Assembly: GCF_006715165.1 (NCBI RefSeq)
Contig: NZ_VFMS01000001.1
Coordinates: 2,914,001-2,978,000, forward strand
DNA length: 64,000 nucleotides
Direction of reading: 5' to 3'
Source: Arthrobacter sp. SLBN-122
GTDB lineage: Bacteria; Actinomycetota; Actinomycetes; Actinomycetales; Micrococcaceae
Shown: in pieces, positions 18,310 to 26,834 of the stretch
Position numbering within the stretch: the stretch's first letter is position 1
Layout of the letters: each line of letters opens with the position of its first letter
The notes under the pieces: generated by a model
The model's input: the letters and a program-made list of their open reading frames with translations, nothing else
The model's database searches: none
Told to the model about the DNA's origin: nothing
Program-made: the position numbers and the translations under genes

Positions 18310-18354
18310 AAAGGTTCGACGGCGGCGGGCAGCACGCGCCGCCGTCGAACCTTT
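18310..18354. terminator. Bidirectional terminator hairpin
   Basis: An 18-bp perfect inverted repeat (18310-18327 paired with 18337-18354) encloses a nine-base loop. It lies between the converging fucosidase and ArsR-type genes. The stem starts AAAGG and ends CCTTT, so both strands carry short A/T runs. It probably ends both transcripts. Confidence 0.85.
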
Positions 18355-18366
18355 GATGGAGGAGCT

Positions 18367-19119
18367 TTAGGTGTACAGAAGTGAGCCGGGCGTGGTGAGC
18401 TTTTCGCCGGTTTCCAGCCAGGTTTTCAGGCCGGAGAGGATCATCGGCCAGCCGCCGTAGAGCTGTTCATTGGCGCCCTCGCGCAGGTCGCTGTGGGTGA
18501 CGGTGAGGTGGCAGGAATCGCCTACCGGTTCGATCTCCCAGGTGATGGTGGACGTACCCTCGGCCTTGACGTCCTCGCCCCACAGCGCGCGCATGGACTG
18601 GACGAGCCGCCGCGGCGGATCGACCTCAAGGTTTTCGCCTTCGCCCAGCAGGTCTCCGGCCTTGGGATTGCCCATCTCGAAATGCCCGCCGGGGACCCAG
18701 TCGGATGTGATGGTGTTCCCGAACTGGTACTTGCTGCGGATATCGCTGTCCGTGATGGCTTCCCAGAGCCGTTCGGGCGTGGTCTTGATGTAAATCTCGA
18801 AGATCTTTTCCATGGGACTTTCCAATCTGGATTTGAGGTCGCTGAGGGCAGCGGCCCATGGTTCTGCATATTTGCTGACCCAGCGGTCGTGGACCAGGCG
18901 GATGGGGACTGGATTCAGGAAGTGCAGCTTTTCCCGGCCCCGACGGCGGGGTACCACCAGGCCTGCGTCCTCCAGGATGCGGAGGTGCTTGGCGATCCCA
19001 AAGCGGGTCATGTCGAACCGTGCTTCAAGGGCGCTCAGGGTTTGGCCGTCCTCGCGGAACAGTTCATCGAGCAGGTCCCGGCGGGTGGGGTCGGAGAGTG
19101 CCTTGAACACGTCGTCCAT
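18367..19119 (-). CDS. ArsR-family HTH regulator fused to an SRPBCC (AHSA1) domain
   Basis: 250 aa. Residues 1-95 are an ArsR-type winged helix (FKALSDPTRRDLLDELF, TRFGIAKHLRILEDAGLV). Residues 103-250 are an Aha1-type SRPBCC domain (EIYIKTTPERLWEAITDSD, the DWVPGGHFEMG strand, and a C-terminal WPMILSGLKTWLETGE). In related bacteria these are often two adjacent genes; here one frame covers both. A methionine at residue 103 is preceded by GGAAAG, so internal initiation is possible. The SRPBCC cavity may bind a lipophilic ligand and act as the sensor. Ligand and targets unknown. Confidence 0.88.
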   Translation of the reverse strand: MDDVFKALSDPTRRDLLDELFREDGQTLSALEARFDMTRFGIAKHLRILEDAGLVVPRRRGREKLHFLNPVPIRLVHDRWVSKYAEPWAAALSDLKSRLESPMEKIFEIYIKTTPERLWEAITDSDIRSKYQFGNTITSDWVPGGHFEMGNPKAGDLLGEGENLEVDPPRRLVQSMRALWGEDVKAEGTSTITWEIEPVGDSCHLTVTHSDLREGANEQLYGGWPMILSGLKTWLETGEKLTTPGSLLYT

Positions 19120-19174
19120 GACAGCAATGGTAGGTGACTAAATGGTCACATATCAAGGGGTTGCCGCCGTCCGA

Positions 19175-20410
19175 TCAGTTGCGTGACGCGAGGTTCCTGT
19201 CCCGCTCCTCGAAAACCTCCTCGCCCGGCCCGGTGAACGCCCGCGACCGCTCCACTGCCTCGATGGAGCCGGTGAACAACTGCGATCCGTGTGGATCTGC
19301 GGGCGGATGCGCGCCGTCGGCAGAGGGCGAACCCAGCCCGCGCAATGGTGCCCTGCGACGGTTGGCGGTGCCGGCGTCGTCCGTTGCCTGCTCCCAGCGC
19401 TGGTGGGGGAGGGCTTCCGGATGGTGCTGCTGCAGGAACGTGACCATGGTTTCGCGGACCAGACAGCGCAGGTCGAAGAGCGCGGCACTGTCCGCCGCGC
19501 TGATCAGGATCCGGACGCGGACAAAACCGCCCGTGGCGTCGGTGATCTGCAGGACGCCCACCCGTTCGTCCCACAGGTCGGTACCGGCCAGGACGCGGCG
19601 CAATTCGGTACGCATGTCCTCCACCGGGGCGCGCCAGTCGAGGTCGAACTCCACCGTGCCCATCACCTCGGACTGGCGGCGGGTCCAGTTCTCGAAGGGA
19701 GTGGTGGTGAAATAGGTGGACGGCAGGATGAGGCGGCGGTCATCCCAGAGATGCACCACCACGTAGGTAAGGGTGATCTCCTCGATCCGGCCCCACTCCT
19801 TCTGCACCACCACCACGTCATCCACCCGGATGGCATCGGTGAACGCCAGCTGCATGCCGGCGAAGACGTTCACCAGGGACGTCTGCGCGGCGAGGCCGGC
19901 AACGATGGAGATCACGCCGGCTGACGCCAGCAGTCCGGCGCCCAGTGCCTGGATGGCCGGGAAGGTCAGCATCGCGGTGCCGGCGGCGAGCACCACCACT
20001 AGCGCCACGGCGATCCGGCGGGCCAGGATCATCTGCGTGCGCAGCCGCCGTGCCCGCCGGTTGTCCGCCACGTCCACGCTGTGCCGGGTCAGCACCACGG
20101 CTTCCACGATGAGCAGTACTGCGATGGCCAACCAGGCCACCGCACCTATGAGGGCAATCAACAGGAAATGGTCGACGCCGGCGTGCCAGCTTTCGTGGTC
20201 AGCCGTCAGCCCCAGCGCGGTACGGACGCCCGCCAGGCAGAGTGCCAGGCGCAGCGGCCGGCGCGCCACCCGGGAGGTTGCCTGCAGCTCTGGCCGTTTC
20301 CGGTTCAGCCTCAGGACGACCTTGCGGAGCAGCCAGGACAGCGCCAGTCCGGCCACGACGGCAAGGATAGTGGCGATGAAGGGCAGGGCGGGATTCAGGA
20401 CGTCTAGCAT
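19175..20410 (-). CDS. Mechanosensitive ion channel family protein (MscS-like)
   Basis: 411 aa with about four to five transmembrane helices, then the MscS pore-lining helix and beta domain (LGAGLLASAGVISIVAGLAAQ, SLVNVFAGMQLAFTDAIRVDD, VVVVQKEWGRIEEITLTYVVV). The residue pattern after the pore, LPSTYFTTTPFENWTRR, is typical of the YbdG/MscS group. The extended C-terminal tail (about 75 residues rich in Pro, Ala and Arg) is probably disordered. It would release solutes during osmotic down-shock. Single gene on the minus strand, downstream of nothing in particular. Confidence 0.9.
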   Translation of the reverse strand: MLDVLNPALPFIATILAVVAGLALSWLLRKVVLRLNRKRPELQATSRVARRPLRLALCLAGVRTALGLTADHESWHAGVDHFLLIALIGAVAWLAIAVLLIVEAVVLTRHSVDVADNRRARRLRTQMILARRIAVALVVVLAAGTAMLTFPAIQALGAGLLASAGVISIVAGLAAQTSLVNVFAGMQLAFTDAIRVDDVVVVQKEWGRIEEITLTYVVVHLWDDRRLILPSTYFTTTPFENWTRRQSEVMGTVEFDLDWRAPVEDMRTELRRVLAGTDLWDERVGVLQITDATGGFVRVRILISAADSAALFDLRCLVRETMVTFLQQHHPEALPHQRWEQATDDAGTANRRRAPLRGLGSPSADGAHPPADPHGSQLFTGSIEAVERSRAFTGPGEEVFEERDRNLASRN

Positions 20411-20515
20411 TCCTTAACCTTTACCAAGCCTGTTACCGGCCTTCGAAATCGGTGGACTGTGGCGTGGCGCCAAACCCTGTCGCCAAGGTTGCCGCTGGTG
20501 GGTAGCCTTGGGCCC

Positions 20516-20851
20516 ATGCAGAAGATATCGATCGATGCACTGGCCCGGCAGCAGCTCGAGGCCGCCATCGGCTCCACCAACGGCAGGGCTGCGGACACAG
20601 TGTACGGCGGCCACGAGAAGATTCTTCGCCAGACGGTGATGGCCATGACGGCCGGAACCCAACTGAGTGAGCACCAGAATCCGGGGGACGCCACCGTGTT
20701 CGTGATCCAGGGCTGCGTTAGCCTTCGCGCCGGCGGGGAATCCTGGCAGGGCAAGGTGGGCGACCTGCTCATCGTCCCGCCCGGCCTGCACAGTCTTCAC
20801 GCGGAGGAGGATTCCACCTTCCTGTTCACGGTGGCCAAGTACCGCGACTAA
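20516..20851 (+). CDS. Small cupin-domain protein
   Basis: 111 aa from the ATG at 20516. The cupin barrel shows LSEHQNPGDATVFVIQGCVS (motif 1, with one histidine), then a second motif, KVGDLLIVPPGLHSLHAEED, with two histidines. This gives a plausible metal site. Such stand-alone cupins are often annotated as LuxR-associated or hypothetical; no substrate can be proposed. It is followed immediately by a palindromic repeat at 20855. Confidence 0.8.
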   Translation: MQKISIDALARQQLEAAIGSTNGRAADTVYGGHEKILRQTVMAMTAGTQLSEHQNPGDATVFVIQGCVSLRAGGESWQGKVGDLLIVPPGLHSLHAEEDSTFLFTVAKYRD

Positions 20852-20854
20852 GTC

Positions 20855-20918
20855 CCATCGATTGCTCCGCAACGGTCGTTTTGAGCCCTGAAAACGACAG
20901 GTATGGAGCACTCGATGG
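20855..20918. repeat. Palindromic intergenic repeat, copy 1
   Basis: A 64-bp hairpin element. Outer arms begin CCATCGATTGCTCCGC (20855-) and end GGAGCACTCGATGG (-20918). An inner stem pairs GTCGTTTT (20875-20882) with AAAACGAC (20891-20898) around the loop GAGCCCTG. It matches the element at 23234-23297. It starts a few bases after the cupin stop codon and may also serve as a terminator. Some arm mismatches suggest it is older than copy 2. Confidence 0.8.
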
Positions 20919-20994
20919 TGTTCGGCGCATAAAGTTCGACGGCGGCCGCCGGCTTTCGTTCCGAAGTCCCGCGGTCGTTCTGGATGCCTGCGGA

Positions 20995-21801
20995 TCAGCG
21001 TGCCGTGCTTGGCTTGGCCTTGGAGGTGGGAGGCGCCGAGTGTGTGTCCGGCCGGTCTGCCGTCCCTTTGCCGCCGGCCTTTGGTTCGGTGGCATCGATG
21101 GCGGGGGCGGTGGCCCCGCCTGCCTCAGGAGGAGCGGCACTGCCGCGTGGTCCTGCGGCCCTGGCACCGGACCCAGCCTCGCTGCCAACATCTGCCGGCA
21201 CGCGTGTCGTGTCACTCAACGGAACCTCCGGTGCATCCGCGCCCCGCTCGTGTAGATCCCGCTGTTCGGCAGTAAACGGGGTGGCGGACTGAGCGGGTTC
21301 CGAAGGAGGAGCAGGCAAAGGCTCACGGATCAGCGCAGCAGGGGGCATGTCTGATGCAGGAGCGGAAACGACAGCGGTCCCGGGCGTTGGTGCGCCGGTG
21401 GAAAGCGTGGGGGCAGGAGTCGCAGGGGCCGGAGGCGAGAACCACTCAATGACGGCTCGGATGCTTTCCCCACCTTCACGGCGGACGTTTTCGTTTCCTG
21501 CCGCGGCGCCGCCGGCAATACTGAAGGAAGCGGCGACTGCCAGTGTCGTGAAGACAACGTGCTTCCTCTTCCGTGGTTTGCCCGGTTCCAAACCGACCAC
21601 GTCAGCCGTTTTGGACTCTCCCAAAAGCGCTGCAAGCTCGGCTGACGGAGTAGGGACTTCGGAAACCCTGAGCGCCCGCAGCTGCAGCAACGCCTTCCGA
21701 AGTCCCGGATCATCCTGGACGCCGGCCTCGGCCAGCAGCGCCTCGACGGATTGTTCGTCGCTGAGCCTGCGCTTCTGCCGGGCCTTGTCTTCAGTCGTCA
21801 T
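20995..21801 (-). CDS. Putative anti-sigma factor: one-TM protein with long Pro/Ala-rich tail
   Basis: 268 aa. An N-terminal cytoplasmic part of about 80 residues (LLQLRALRVSEVPTPSAELA) is followed by a single hydrophobic helix (VVFTTLAVAASFSIAGGAAA). A low-complexity Pro/Ala/Ser/Thr-rich tail follows, presumably outside the cell. The start codon overlaps the sigma-factor stop by one base (TAATG), which is strong translational coupling. That topology and position are those of ECF anti-sigma factors, though I see no zinc-binding HxxxCxxC motif. Residue-level recognition is weak, so the function is inferred from context. Confidence 0.7.
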   Translation of the reverse strand: MTTEDKARQKRRLSDEQSVEALLAEAGVQDDPGLRKALLQLRALRVSEVPTPSAELAALLGESKTADVVGLEPGKPRKRKHVVFTTLAVAASFSIAGGAAAGNENVRREGGESIRAVIEWFSPPAPATPAPTLSTGAPTPGTAVVSAPASDMPPAALIREPLPAPPSEPAQSATPFTAEQRDLHERGADAPEVPLSDTTRVPADVGSEAGSGARAAGPRGSAAPPEAGGATAPAIDATEPKAGGKGTADRPDTHSAPPTSKAKPSTAR

Positions 21802-22346
21802 TACCGGTCCTCCCGTAATGGGGTACAGAGCTTGCGTAGGCGGCAGAGGGCCCGGCGCTGCAGTTGTTTGATGGCACCCGGGGTCTTGCCCATGATCTCC
21901 GCCGTCGTCTCAACCGAAAGGTCCGCCACGATCCTCAGCGTGATCACATCCTGTTGGTCCTGCTGCAAGTCACTCAGCAAGGCTTTGACGTTGCCCGAGC
22001 TTTCCACCACCAGCAGGTCGTCCTCGGCCGAACTGCTGCAGCGGGGGTCCTGATCGGGGTCATAGTCGGTGGTGTGTGGCGTCTTCAGCCTGCGCCGGTG
22101 CTCGTCAACGTAGCGTGCATGGGCGATGGAGAAGACCAGGGACTTGACGCCCTTCATCCCGCCGCGCACGTCCCCAAGCTGCGGAACGAGGGCCAGGAAG
22201 ACCTCCTGGGTCAGGCCCTCGGGGTCCTCAACGCCCCGTGAGCGCAGGTAGCTGAGCACCCCGGGCGAGAATTCGCGGTAGGCAGCACAAAAGATGCTGT
22301 CGTCCGTCTCTCCGGACGGCCCTGCCCCGTGCTCAATCCTTTGCAT
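21801..22346 (-). CDS. ECF-type RNA polymerase sigma factor
   Basis: 181 aa. Region 2 is seen in FSPGVLSYLRSRGVEDPEGL, TQEVFLALVPQLGDVRGGMK and SLVFSIAHARYVDEHRRR. After an acidic linker, region 4 carries QQDVITLRIVADLSVETTAE and the helix-turn-helix MGKTPGAIKQLQRRALCRLR. It is encoded just upstream of, and overlapping, the putative anti-sigma gene. The secreted-protein gene 98 bp further upstream on the same strand is a possible target or cotranscribed partner. The signal it responds to is unknown. Confidence 0.9.
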   Translation of the reverse strand: MQRIEHGAGPSGETDDSIFCAAYREFSPGVLSYLRSRGVEDPEGLTQEVFLALVPQLGDVRGGMKGVKSLVFSIAHARYVDEHRRRLKTPHTTDYDPDQDPRCSSSAEDDLLVVESSGNVKALLSDLQQDQQDVITLRIVADLSVETTAEIMGKTPGAIKQLQRRALCRLRKLCTPLREDR

Positions 22347-22444
22347 CCGCCCCCCCCTGCGGCAGACTTCCCTGCAACACTCTCCAGATTGGCTGCTGCG
22401 CCGGGAGGGTGAGCCCGCCCCGGCGCAGCCGAACCATACGACAG

Positions 22445-23101
22445 CTACCGCTGGCCGTTGTTGGAGTGCTTGGCGCCGTTACCGGCCTGGTGCCCGGCGC
22501 CGTCGAAGGAGGCTGCGCCCTGACGCTGCTCCTTTACCGGCTGCTGTTGCTGGTCCTGCCCTGTCATGGCAGGCGAGTCGCCGCTTTCAGCGTCCTCAAT
22601 GTCCGGAGCCGCAACAGCGGCGCAGTAAGCGCCGACGCCATCCTCCCCGCCGGCAGCCTGGACCAGGGCGGTGTAGGCCGTGGACGTGGTGCTCAATCCG
22701 CCGTTGGTAAAGGCATTGCACAAACCGAAGGCCGCAGGGCCGGTGGCGTCAGGTCCCGCGGCCGTGGACGTAGGCGACGGCTCGGGGTCAGCCGTTTCCG
22801 TGGGAGCAGGTTCTGGTGACTCCGTTTCTGTTTCCGTTGGCGTAGGTTCCGGCGCTTCCGTCTCCGTTTCCGTTGGCGTCGGCTCCGGCGCCTCGGTTTC
22901 GGTTTCCGTAGGAGTTGGCTCGGGGGATTCGGTTTCCGTTGCCGTGGGGCTTGGCGACGGCGATTCCGTTTCTGCAAGGACGGACGGTGTGTCGGGCAGC
23001 GACTCGGCCATGGCGGCCACGCCCGTACCGCCAACCGCCAAGGCTCCTGCTGCAAGGACAGTCATGGCGAGCTTGTTACCCGAGAAAGTGAAGAAAGACA
23101 T
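22445..23101 (-). CDS. Secreted protein with Thr-Glu-Pro repeats and a conserved actinobacterial Cys domain
   Basis: 218 aa. An N-terminal signal peptide (GNKLAMTVLAAGALAVGGTG, ending around VAAMAES) leads into about four 12-residue repeats of the form TETETEAPEPTP. A short domain follows with two cysteines (FGLCNAFTNGGLSTTSTAYT ... GVGAYCAAV). The tail is hydrophilic (QQQQPVKEQRQG). The FGLC...GGL...AYC module recurs in small exported actinobacterial proteins found near ECF sigma genes. Role unknown; a cell-wall or surface function is plausible. Confidence 0.8.
   Translation of the reverse strand: MSFFTFSGNKLAMTVLAAGALAVGGTGVAAMAESLPDTPSVLAETESPSPSPTATETESPEPTPTETETEAPEPTPTETETEAPEPTPTETETESPEPAPTETADPEPSPTSTAAGPDATGPAAFGLCNAFTNGGLSTTSTAYTALVQAAGGEDGVGAYCAAVAAPDIEDAESGDSPAMTGQDQQQQPVKEQRQGAASFDGAGHQAGNGAKHSNNGQR
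22793..22942 (-). repeat. 36-bp coding tandem repeat (Thr-Glu-Pro)
   Basis: About four tandem copies of a 36-bp unit inside the secreted-protein gene. They encode the 12-residue pattern TETETE(A/S)PEP(T/A)P. The copies differ mainly at synonymous positions, indicating purifying selection on the protein. Copy number could vary between strains. Confidence 0.8.
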
Positions 23102-23233
23102 AAGACCCTCCGTTGACGAATTTTATGGATTGCGATCAACTGCGCGGGTTGCCCCGCACTTAGTGGATCGAAACACAGGTCACAAAGGTTACGGGTTTGC
23201 GAAAAACTTTTGACTAACTTGTCATCCCAGCGC

Positions 23234-23297
23234 CCATCGATTGCTCCGCAGATGCCGTTTTGTGCCGTGAAAGCGGCATCTACGGAGCAATCGATGC
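23234..23297. repeat. Palindromic intergenic repeat, copy 2
   Basis: A nearly perfect hairpin. Arms 23235-23261 and 23270-23296 match at 25 of 27 positions (CATCGATTGCTCCG ... CGGAGCAATCGATG) around the eight-base loop GTGCCGTG. It shares sequence and architecture with the element at 20855-20918. It sits 5 bp from the 3' end of the MFS gene, so it may double as that gene's terminator. Confidence 0.85.
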
Positions 23298-23302
23298 AGG
23301 AA

Positions 23303-24544
23303 TTAAGCCCGGTCCTTGACGCTTTCCTTGATGGGCCGCGGCTCCAGCCAGATGCGTTCGCGGGGGCCCGGCGGGTAGGCGTACCGCTTCCCGGCGAGGG
23401 TAATCACAAACGCGGCAACCACGGGTACCGCGGCCGCTGCCGGGACCAGCAGCGGGCCGCCCACCACCAGCGCCGCGGAACCGTACAGCGCACCGATGGT
23501 GATGCCCAGCTGGATGGTCAGGACGGTGAGCCCGTTCGCAGCCTCGCTGTACTCGCCGCCGGCCCGGAGGATCGCCGACTGGTTGTAAATCCCGATCGCG
23601 CCCAGGCCGGCCCCCCAAATGGTCATCAGGACCAGGGCCAGGGGCAGGTTCCCCACCGCGAAAGGCAGGAGGAACATCGATGCGGCGATGGCCGCCGTCG
23701 TGATCAGCAACGAACGGCGCGGCCGGGAATCCACGGTGAGTCCCGCAATCCAAATGCCCAGCAATCCGGACCCTCCCAGCACCGTGAGGGAGAGGCTGAT
23801 GGAGTAATCCGGCAATGCCGCCTGGCGGATGAAGGGGGCGATGTAAGTGAACAGCGCGAAGTGGGCCAGGACCAGCAGCGGCCAGGCAACCGCCACTGAT
23901 TTCACGCCCGGCTGGCCGATGGCCTTGCGCAGGGACGGCCGGGCGGCATCGGAAATACGCCGGACGCGGGGGAGCAGCCAGAACGCAAGCACGGTCAGGA
24001 CCACGCCGAACCCGGCCAGCACCAGGAACGCTGCGCGCCAGCCCAGGAATCCGCCCAGTGCTGTACCCACGGGGGCGCCGATGGCCAGGCCCAGGCTGTT
24101 GCCGCTGAACACGATCGCCAGGGCCTTGCCCACCTTGTCTGCCGGGACCACTCGGGATACGAACGGCGCCATGGTGGTCCACAGCAGCCCATGCGCCAGG
24201 CCGCCTACCAACCGCGCGATCATCGCCGCGGTGAAATCCGGTGCCAGGCCCACCATGGCATTACTCAGTGCGAAGGTCAGGACCAGCCCCACCAGCAGGG
24301 CGTGCCGGGGAATCTTTCCCAACAGGCGGGCCGCCGGAACCACCGTGACAACGATGACGGCGGCGTAGGCGGCGGCAAGGTAGCCGGCCACCGGCTCGGA
24401 GACCCCCAGCCCGGTGCTGATCTGGGGCAGCAGGCCGGACGGCAGGAGTTCGGTGGTGATGGCAGTAAAAGCGATGGTGGCAAGGACCATCATGGCGGCA
24501 TACGGAAAACGGGCAGGCACGGGCGCGGAAGTCGCGGAGGACAT
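23303..24544 (-). CDS. MFS transporter, AraJ/sugar-efflux-like
   Basis: 413 aa from the ATG at 24544. About 12 transmembrane helices are visible, with the N-half signature ITTELLPSGLLPQISTGLGV, VAGYLAAAYAAVIVV and LGKIPRHALLVGLVLTF. The TTELLPSGLL opening is typical of the AraJ/NepI/Ydh branch of drug:H+ antiporters (DHA1). Substrate unknown. It is separated from the sulfoquinovose-type operon upstream by 220 bp and ends at a palindromic repeat. I would not tie it to the sugar cluster without expression data. Confidence 0.87.
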   Translation of the reverse strand: MSSATSAPVPARFPYAAMMVLATIAFTAITTELLPSGLLPQISTGLGVSEPVAGYLAAAYAAVIVVTVVPAARLLGKIPRHALLVGLVLTFALSNAMVGLAPDFTAAMIARLVGGLAHGLLWTTMAPFVSRVVPADKVGKALAIVFSGNSLGLAIGAPVGTALGGFLGWRAAFLVLAGFGVVLTVLAFWLLPRVRRISDAARPSLRKAIGQPGVKSVAVAWPLLVLAHFALFTYIAPFIRQAALPDYSISLSLTVLGGSGLLGIWIAGLTVDSRPRRSLLITTAAIAASMFLLPFAVGNLPLALVLMTIWGAGLGAIGIYNQSAILRAGGEYSEAANGLTVLTIQLGITIGALYGSAALVVGGPLLVPAAAAVPVVAAFVITLAGKRYAYPPGPRERIWLEPRPIKESVKDRA

Positions 24545-24764
24545 GGGGGTGTGGATCCATTCAAGGGGGAGGGGCGGAATGCGGCGCTGCTCGCCTGACA
24601 ATTCCTCCCTTAAATTTACCGGATCGAAGGGCCTGTCACGGACATGACACAGTGCGCCGCTCCTGCTGTGCGGAGCCACCACACGGTCCCCGAACCGCCC
24701 CTCGCAAAGGATGCCTTACCGGCGGCCGAAGTCGGTGTCCGTGTACGAACCTGGCCGGACGGAA

Positions 24765-26039
24765 TCAGCGGCCTGCCGGTTCCGTTGCCTTCAAGGTCTC
24801 GTTAAGGCGCGCGTCCAGCAGGCCTGCTGCGACTGCGGGGGCCAGGCCGGGCGCCAGCGGAAGGCGCGGGACCACAAGGCAGTGCCAGAGGTGGTAGATG
24901 TCCGCCTTGCCCGACCACACGGTGGACGTGACATTGCCATGCTCGTCGAGTTCCTGCTTCCAGGAACCATGCTCGTAGTCGATGAACCAATCGCGAGCGT
25001 GGTCCCAGATCCGCTCGTACCAGTCCGCATACTTCTTCTCCCCGGTGGCGATATACAGCGCTGCCGCACCTCCGATGGCCTCCGCGGGAACCCAGCGGAT
25101 GCGGGTGGTGACCACCGGCTTGCCTTCCCAGTCCACCGTGTACACAAAACCGGGATTGCCGTCCGGCTGCCAGGCGTCGCGGATGGCGGCGTCGAACAGA
25201 CCCCGGGCGTCGTCGAGCAGCCAGGCGGGGACGTCCAGGCCGCGGGCTTCGAGTCCGGCCCGGAGGTGGAGGAGCAGACGGGCCCATTCCACCCAGTGGC
25301 CGGGGGTTCCGCCGTATGCACGAAACTGGCTTGCCCGGTCGTCAGTGTTGTATTCCGGCATCGGGTTCCACTCGGGGTCGAAGTGCTCGAATACCCGGTA
25401 GTTGTTGTTGCGCGCAAATTTGTGGATGAGCACCTCGGCGATGTGCAGGGCCCGTTCCAGCCATCGGTTCTCCCCGGTTACGTCGGCGACGATCAGGTAG
25501 GCCTCGACCGAGTGCATGCTCGCGTTGCCGCCACGGTAGGCCTCGGTTTCCGTGAACTCCCGGTTCCACGAGTCGAAGCACATGTTCGCCTCGTGGTCCC
25601 AGAACTTCGTGTCGGCTATCCGGAGCGCCTCGTCCAGTAATTGGCGGGCCCCCGGCCGCCCTGCGGCTACGGCACTGGCAGCGGCGAGGAGTACGAAGGA
25701 GTGCTGGTAGCCGGACTTCGTATCGTTCACGGGACTGTTCCCGTCCACCTCGGCGTACCAGCCCCCGAACTCATCATCGTGGAGGGGGCCGTTGAGCGCT
25801 GCGATGCCGTGGTCCACAAGCAGTGCAGCGCCAGGCCGTCCCATCAGTGCGGCCACAGCGAAACTGTGCGTCATCCGGGCGGTGATCCAAAGATGGGTGG
25901 GCTTATCCGCGAACACTTTGCCGTAGTTATCCAGCCAGCCGAATCCCGTGGGGACCTTGGAAGCCTCGGCGAAGTTAATCAGCCGGTCGGTTTCGGCCTC
26001 GAGCCATCGTGCGTGGGCGGCATTGTCGAGCCACGTCAT
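24765..26039 (-). CDS. AGE-family isomerase, probable sulfoquinovose isomerase (YihS-like)
   Basis: 424 aa from the ATG at 26039, preceded by AAAGAGGAAAC. The (alpha/alpha)6 barrel keeps the catalytic set expected for YihS: R55 (TARMTH), H176 (NASMHSVEA), H248 and E251 ([13 protein letters not shown]), and H383 (IYHLWH). These coincide in number with the histidines I recall as essential in enterobacterial YihS. The enzyme would convert sulfoquinovose to 6-deoxy-6-sulfofructose in the cytoplasm. N-acylglucosamine epimerase or mannose isomerase are the alternatives on sequence alone. The kinase, aldolase and exporter genes in the same operon favour the sulfosugar. It is the last gene of the minus-strand operon. 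Confidence 0.82.
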   Translation of the reverse strand: MTWLDNAAHARWLEAETDRLINFAEASKVPTGFGWLDNYGKVFADKPTHLWITARMTHSFAVAALMGRPGAALLVDHGIAALNGPLHDDEFGGWYAEVDGNSPVNDTKSGYQHSFVLLAAASAVAAGRPGARQLLDEALRIADTKFWDHEANMCFDSWNREFTETEAYRGGNASMHSVEAYLIVADVTGENRWLERALHIAEVLIHKFARNNNYRVFEHFDPEWNPMPEYNTDDRASQFRAYGGTPGHWVEWARLLLHLRAGLEARGLDVPAWLLDDARGLFDAAIRDAWQPDGNPGFVYTVDWEGKPVVTTRIRWVPAEAIGGAAALYIATGEKKYADWYERIWDHARDWFIDYEHGSWKQELDEHGNVTSTVWSGKADIYHLWHCLVVPRLPLAPGLAPAVAAGLLDARLNETLKATEPAGR

Positions 26040-26090
26040 GTTGTTTCCTCTTTCTTTGCAGGTGCGGATGTTGGGCGGGTGCAGCAATTT

Positions 26091-26834
26091 TCAGCCAACG
26101 GCGTCGAGCACGCCGCGGATGATGGTGGCGGCCGCTCCCAGGTACGCCAGGACGATCAGCAGGATCTGTGCGGCGCGGGCGGGAACGTGTTTGGAGGCAA
26201 GATCGCCGAGCACAAGGCCAGCCAGGCAGGCGACGGCCACGGCCACCCACATGGCCAACGGCAGCACGGGGAACGAGGCAGGTGCCGTGATCGCCTTGGA
26301 GATCAGGGAGAACGTGCCGATGGTGAAGAAGTACGGCTGCATGGTGGCGGCGAATGATTTGTGCTGCCAGCGGGTGGCGATGGAGTACATGCTGACGGCC
26401 GGGCCGCCCACGCCCGCCGCCGTGTTCATGAACCCGCTCAGGCTGCCGGCGGTCAGCAGGTAGCGGCGGTGAGCGGGCAGGGTGGCGGACTTGAGGACCA
26501 GCAGGACGGTCAGGCCGACGGCGAGGATCACGCCGATGGAGATCTCAAGGACCGCAGGTGGGATGAAACGGATCAGGATGGCCGCCGGAACGATGCCCAA
26601 GAGTGCCGAGGCCGTCAGCGCTCCATAGCGCTTCCAGTCGATGTCCCGCACCACCCGGAAGATGATGGCCCCCGCGGTGACGGCGCCGCACACGTTCACC
26701 AGCACCACCCCCTCCACCGGGCCCAGCAGAAGGACCAGGAAGGGCGCGGCCACCAAGGCGAACCCCATGCCCGTGACGCGCTGCATCCCGGCACCCATGA
26801 CGACGGCGCCCAGCACCAGCCCGGTGGTCAGCAC
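26091..26834 (-). CDS. TauE/SafE (TSUP) family exporter, probable sulfolactate exporter
   Basis: 247 aa with a GTG start at 26834, one base after the aldehyde dehydrogenase stop codon. About eight hydrophobic helices form two related halves: GMGFALVAAPFLVLLLGPVE near the N-terminus and LTAGSLSGFMNTAAGVGGPA in the second half. TSUP proteins move sulfur-containing anions such as sulfite, sulfoacetate and sulfolactate. Here export of the C3-sulfonate end product is the most economical role. The tight packing with the dehydrogenase gene supports a shared pathway. Direction of transport cannot be read from sequence. Confidence 0.83.
   Translation of the reverse strand: MLTTGLVLGAVVMGAGMQRVTGMGFALVAAPFLVLLLGPVEGVVLVNVCGAVTAGAIIFRVVRDIDWKRYGALTASALLGIVPAAILIRFIPPAVLEISIGVILAVGLTVLLVLKSATLPAHRRYLLTAGSLSGFMNTAAGVGGPAVSMYSIATRWQHKSFAATMQPYFFTIGTFSLISKAITAPASFPVLPLAMWVAVAVACLAGLVLGDLASKHVPARAAQILLIVLAYLGAAATIIRGVLDAVG

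Noticed and set aside
22793..22942. CRISPR-like array
   Set aside because: The repeats are contiguous, in frame and encode a regular peptide; there are no unique spacers. No CRISPR array or cas gene was seen anywhere in the window.
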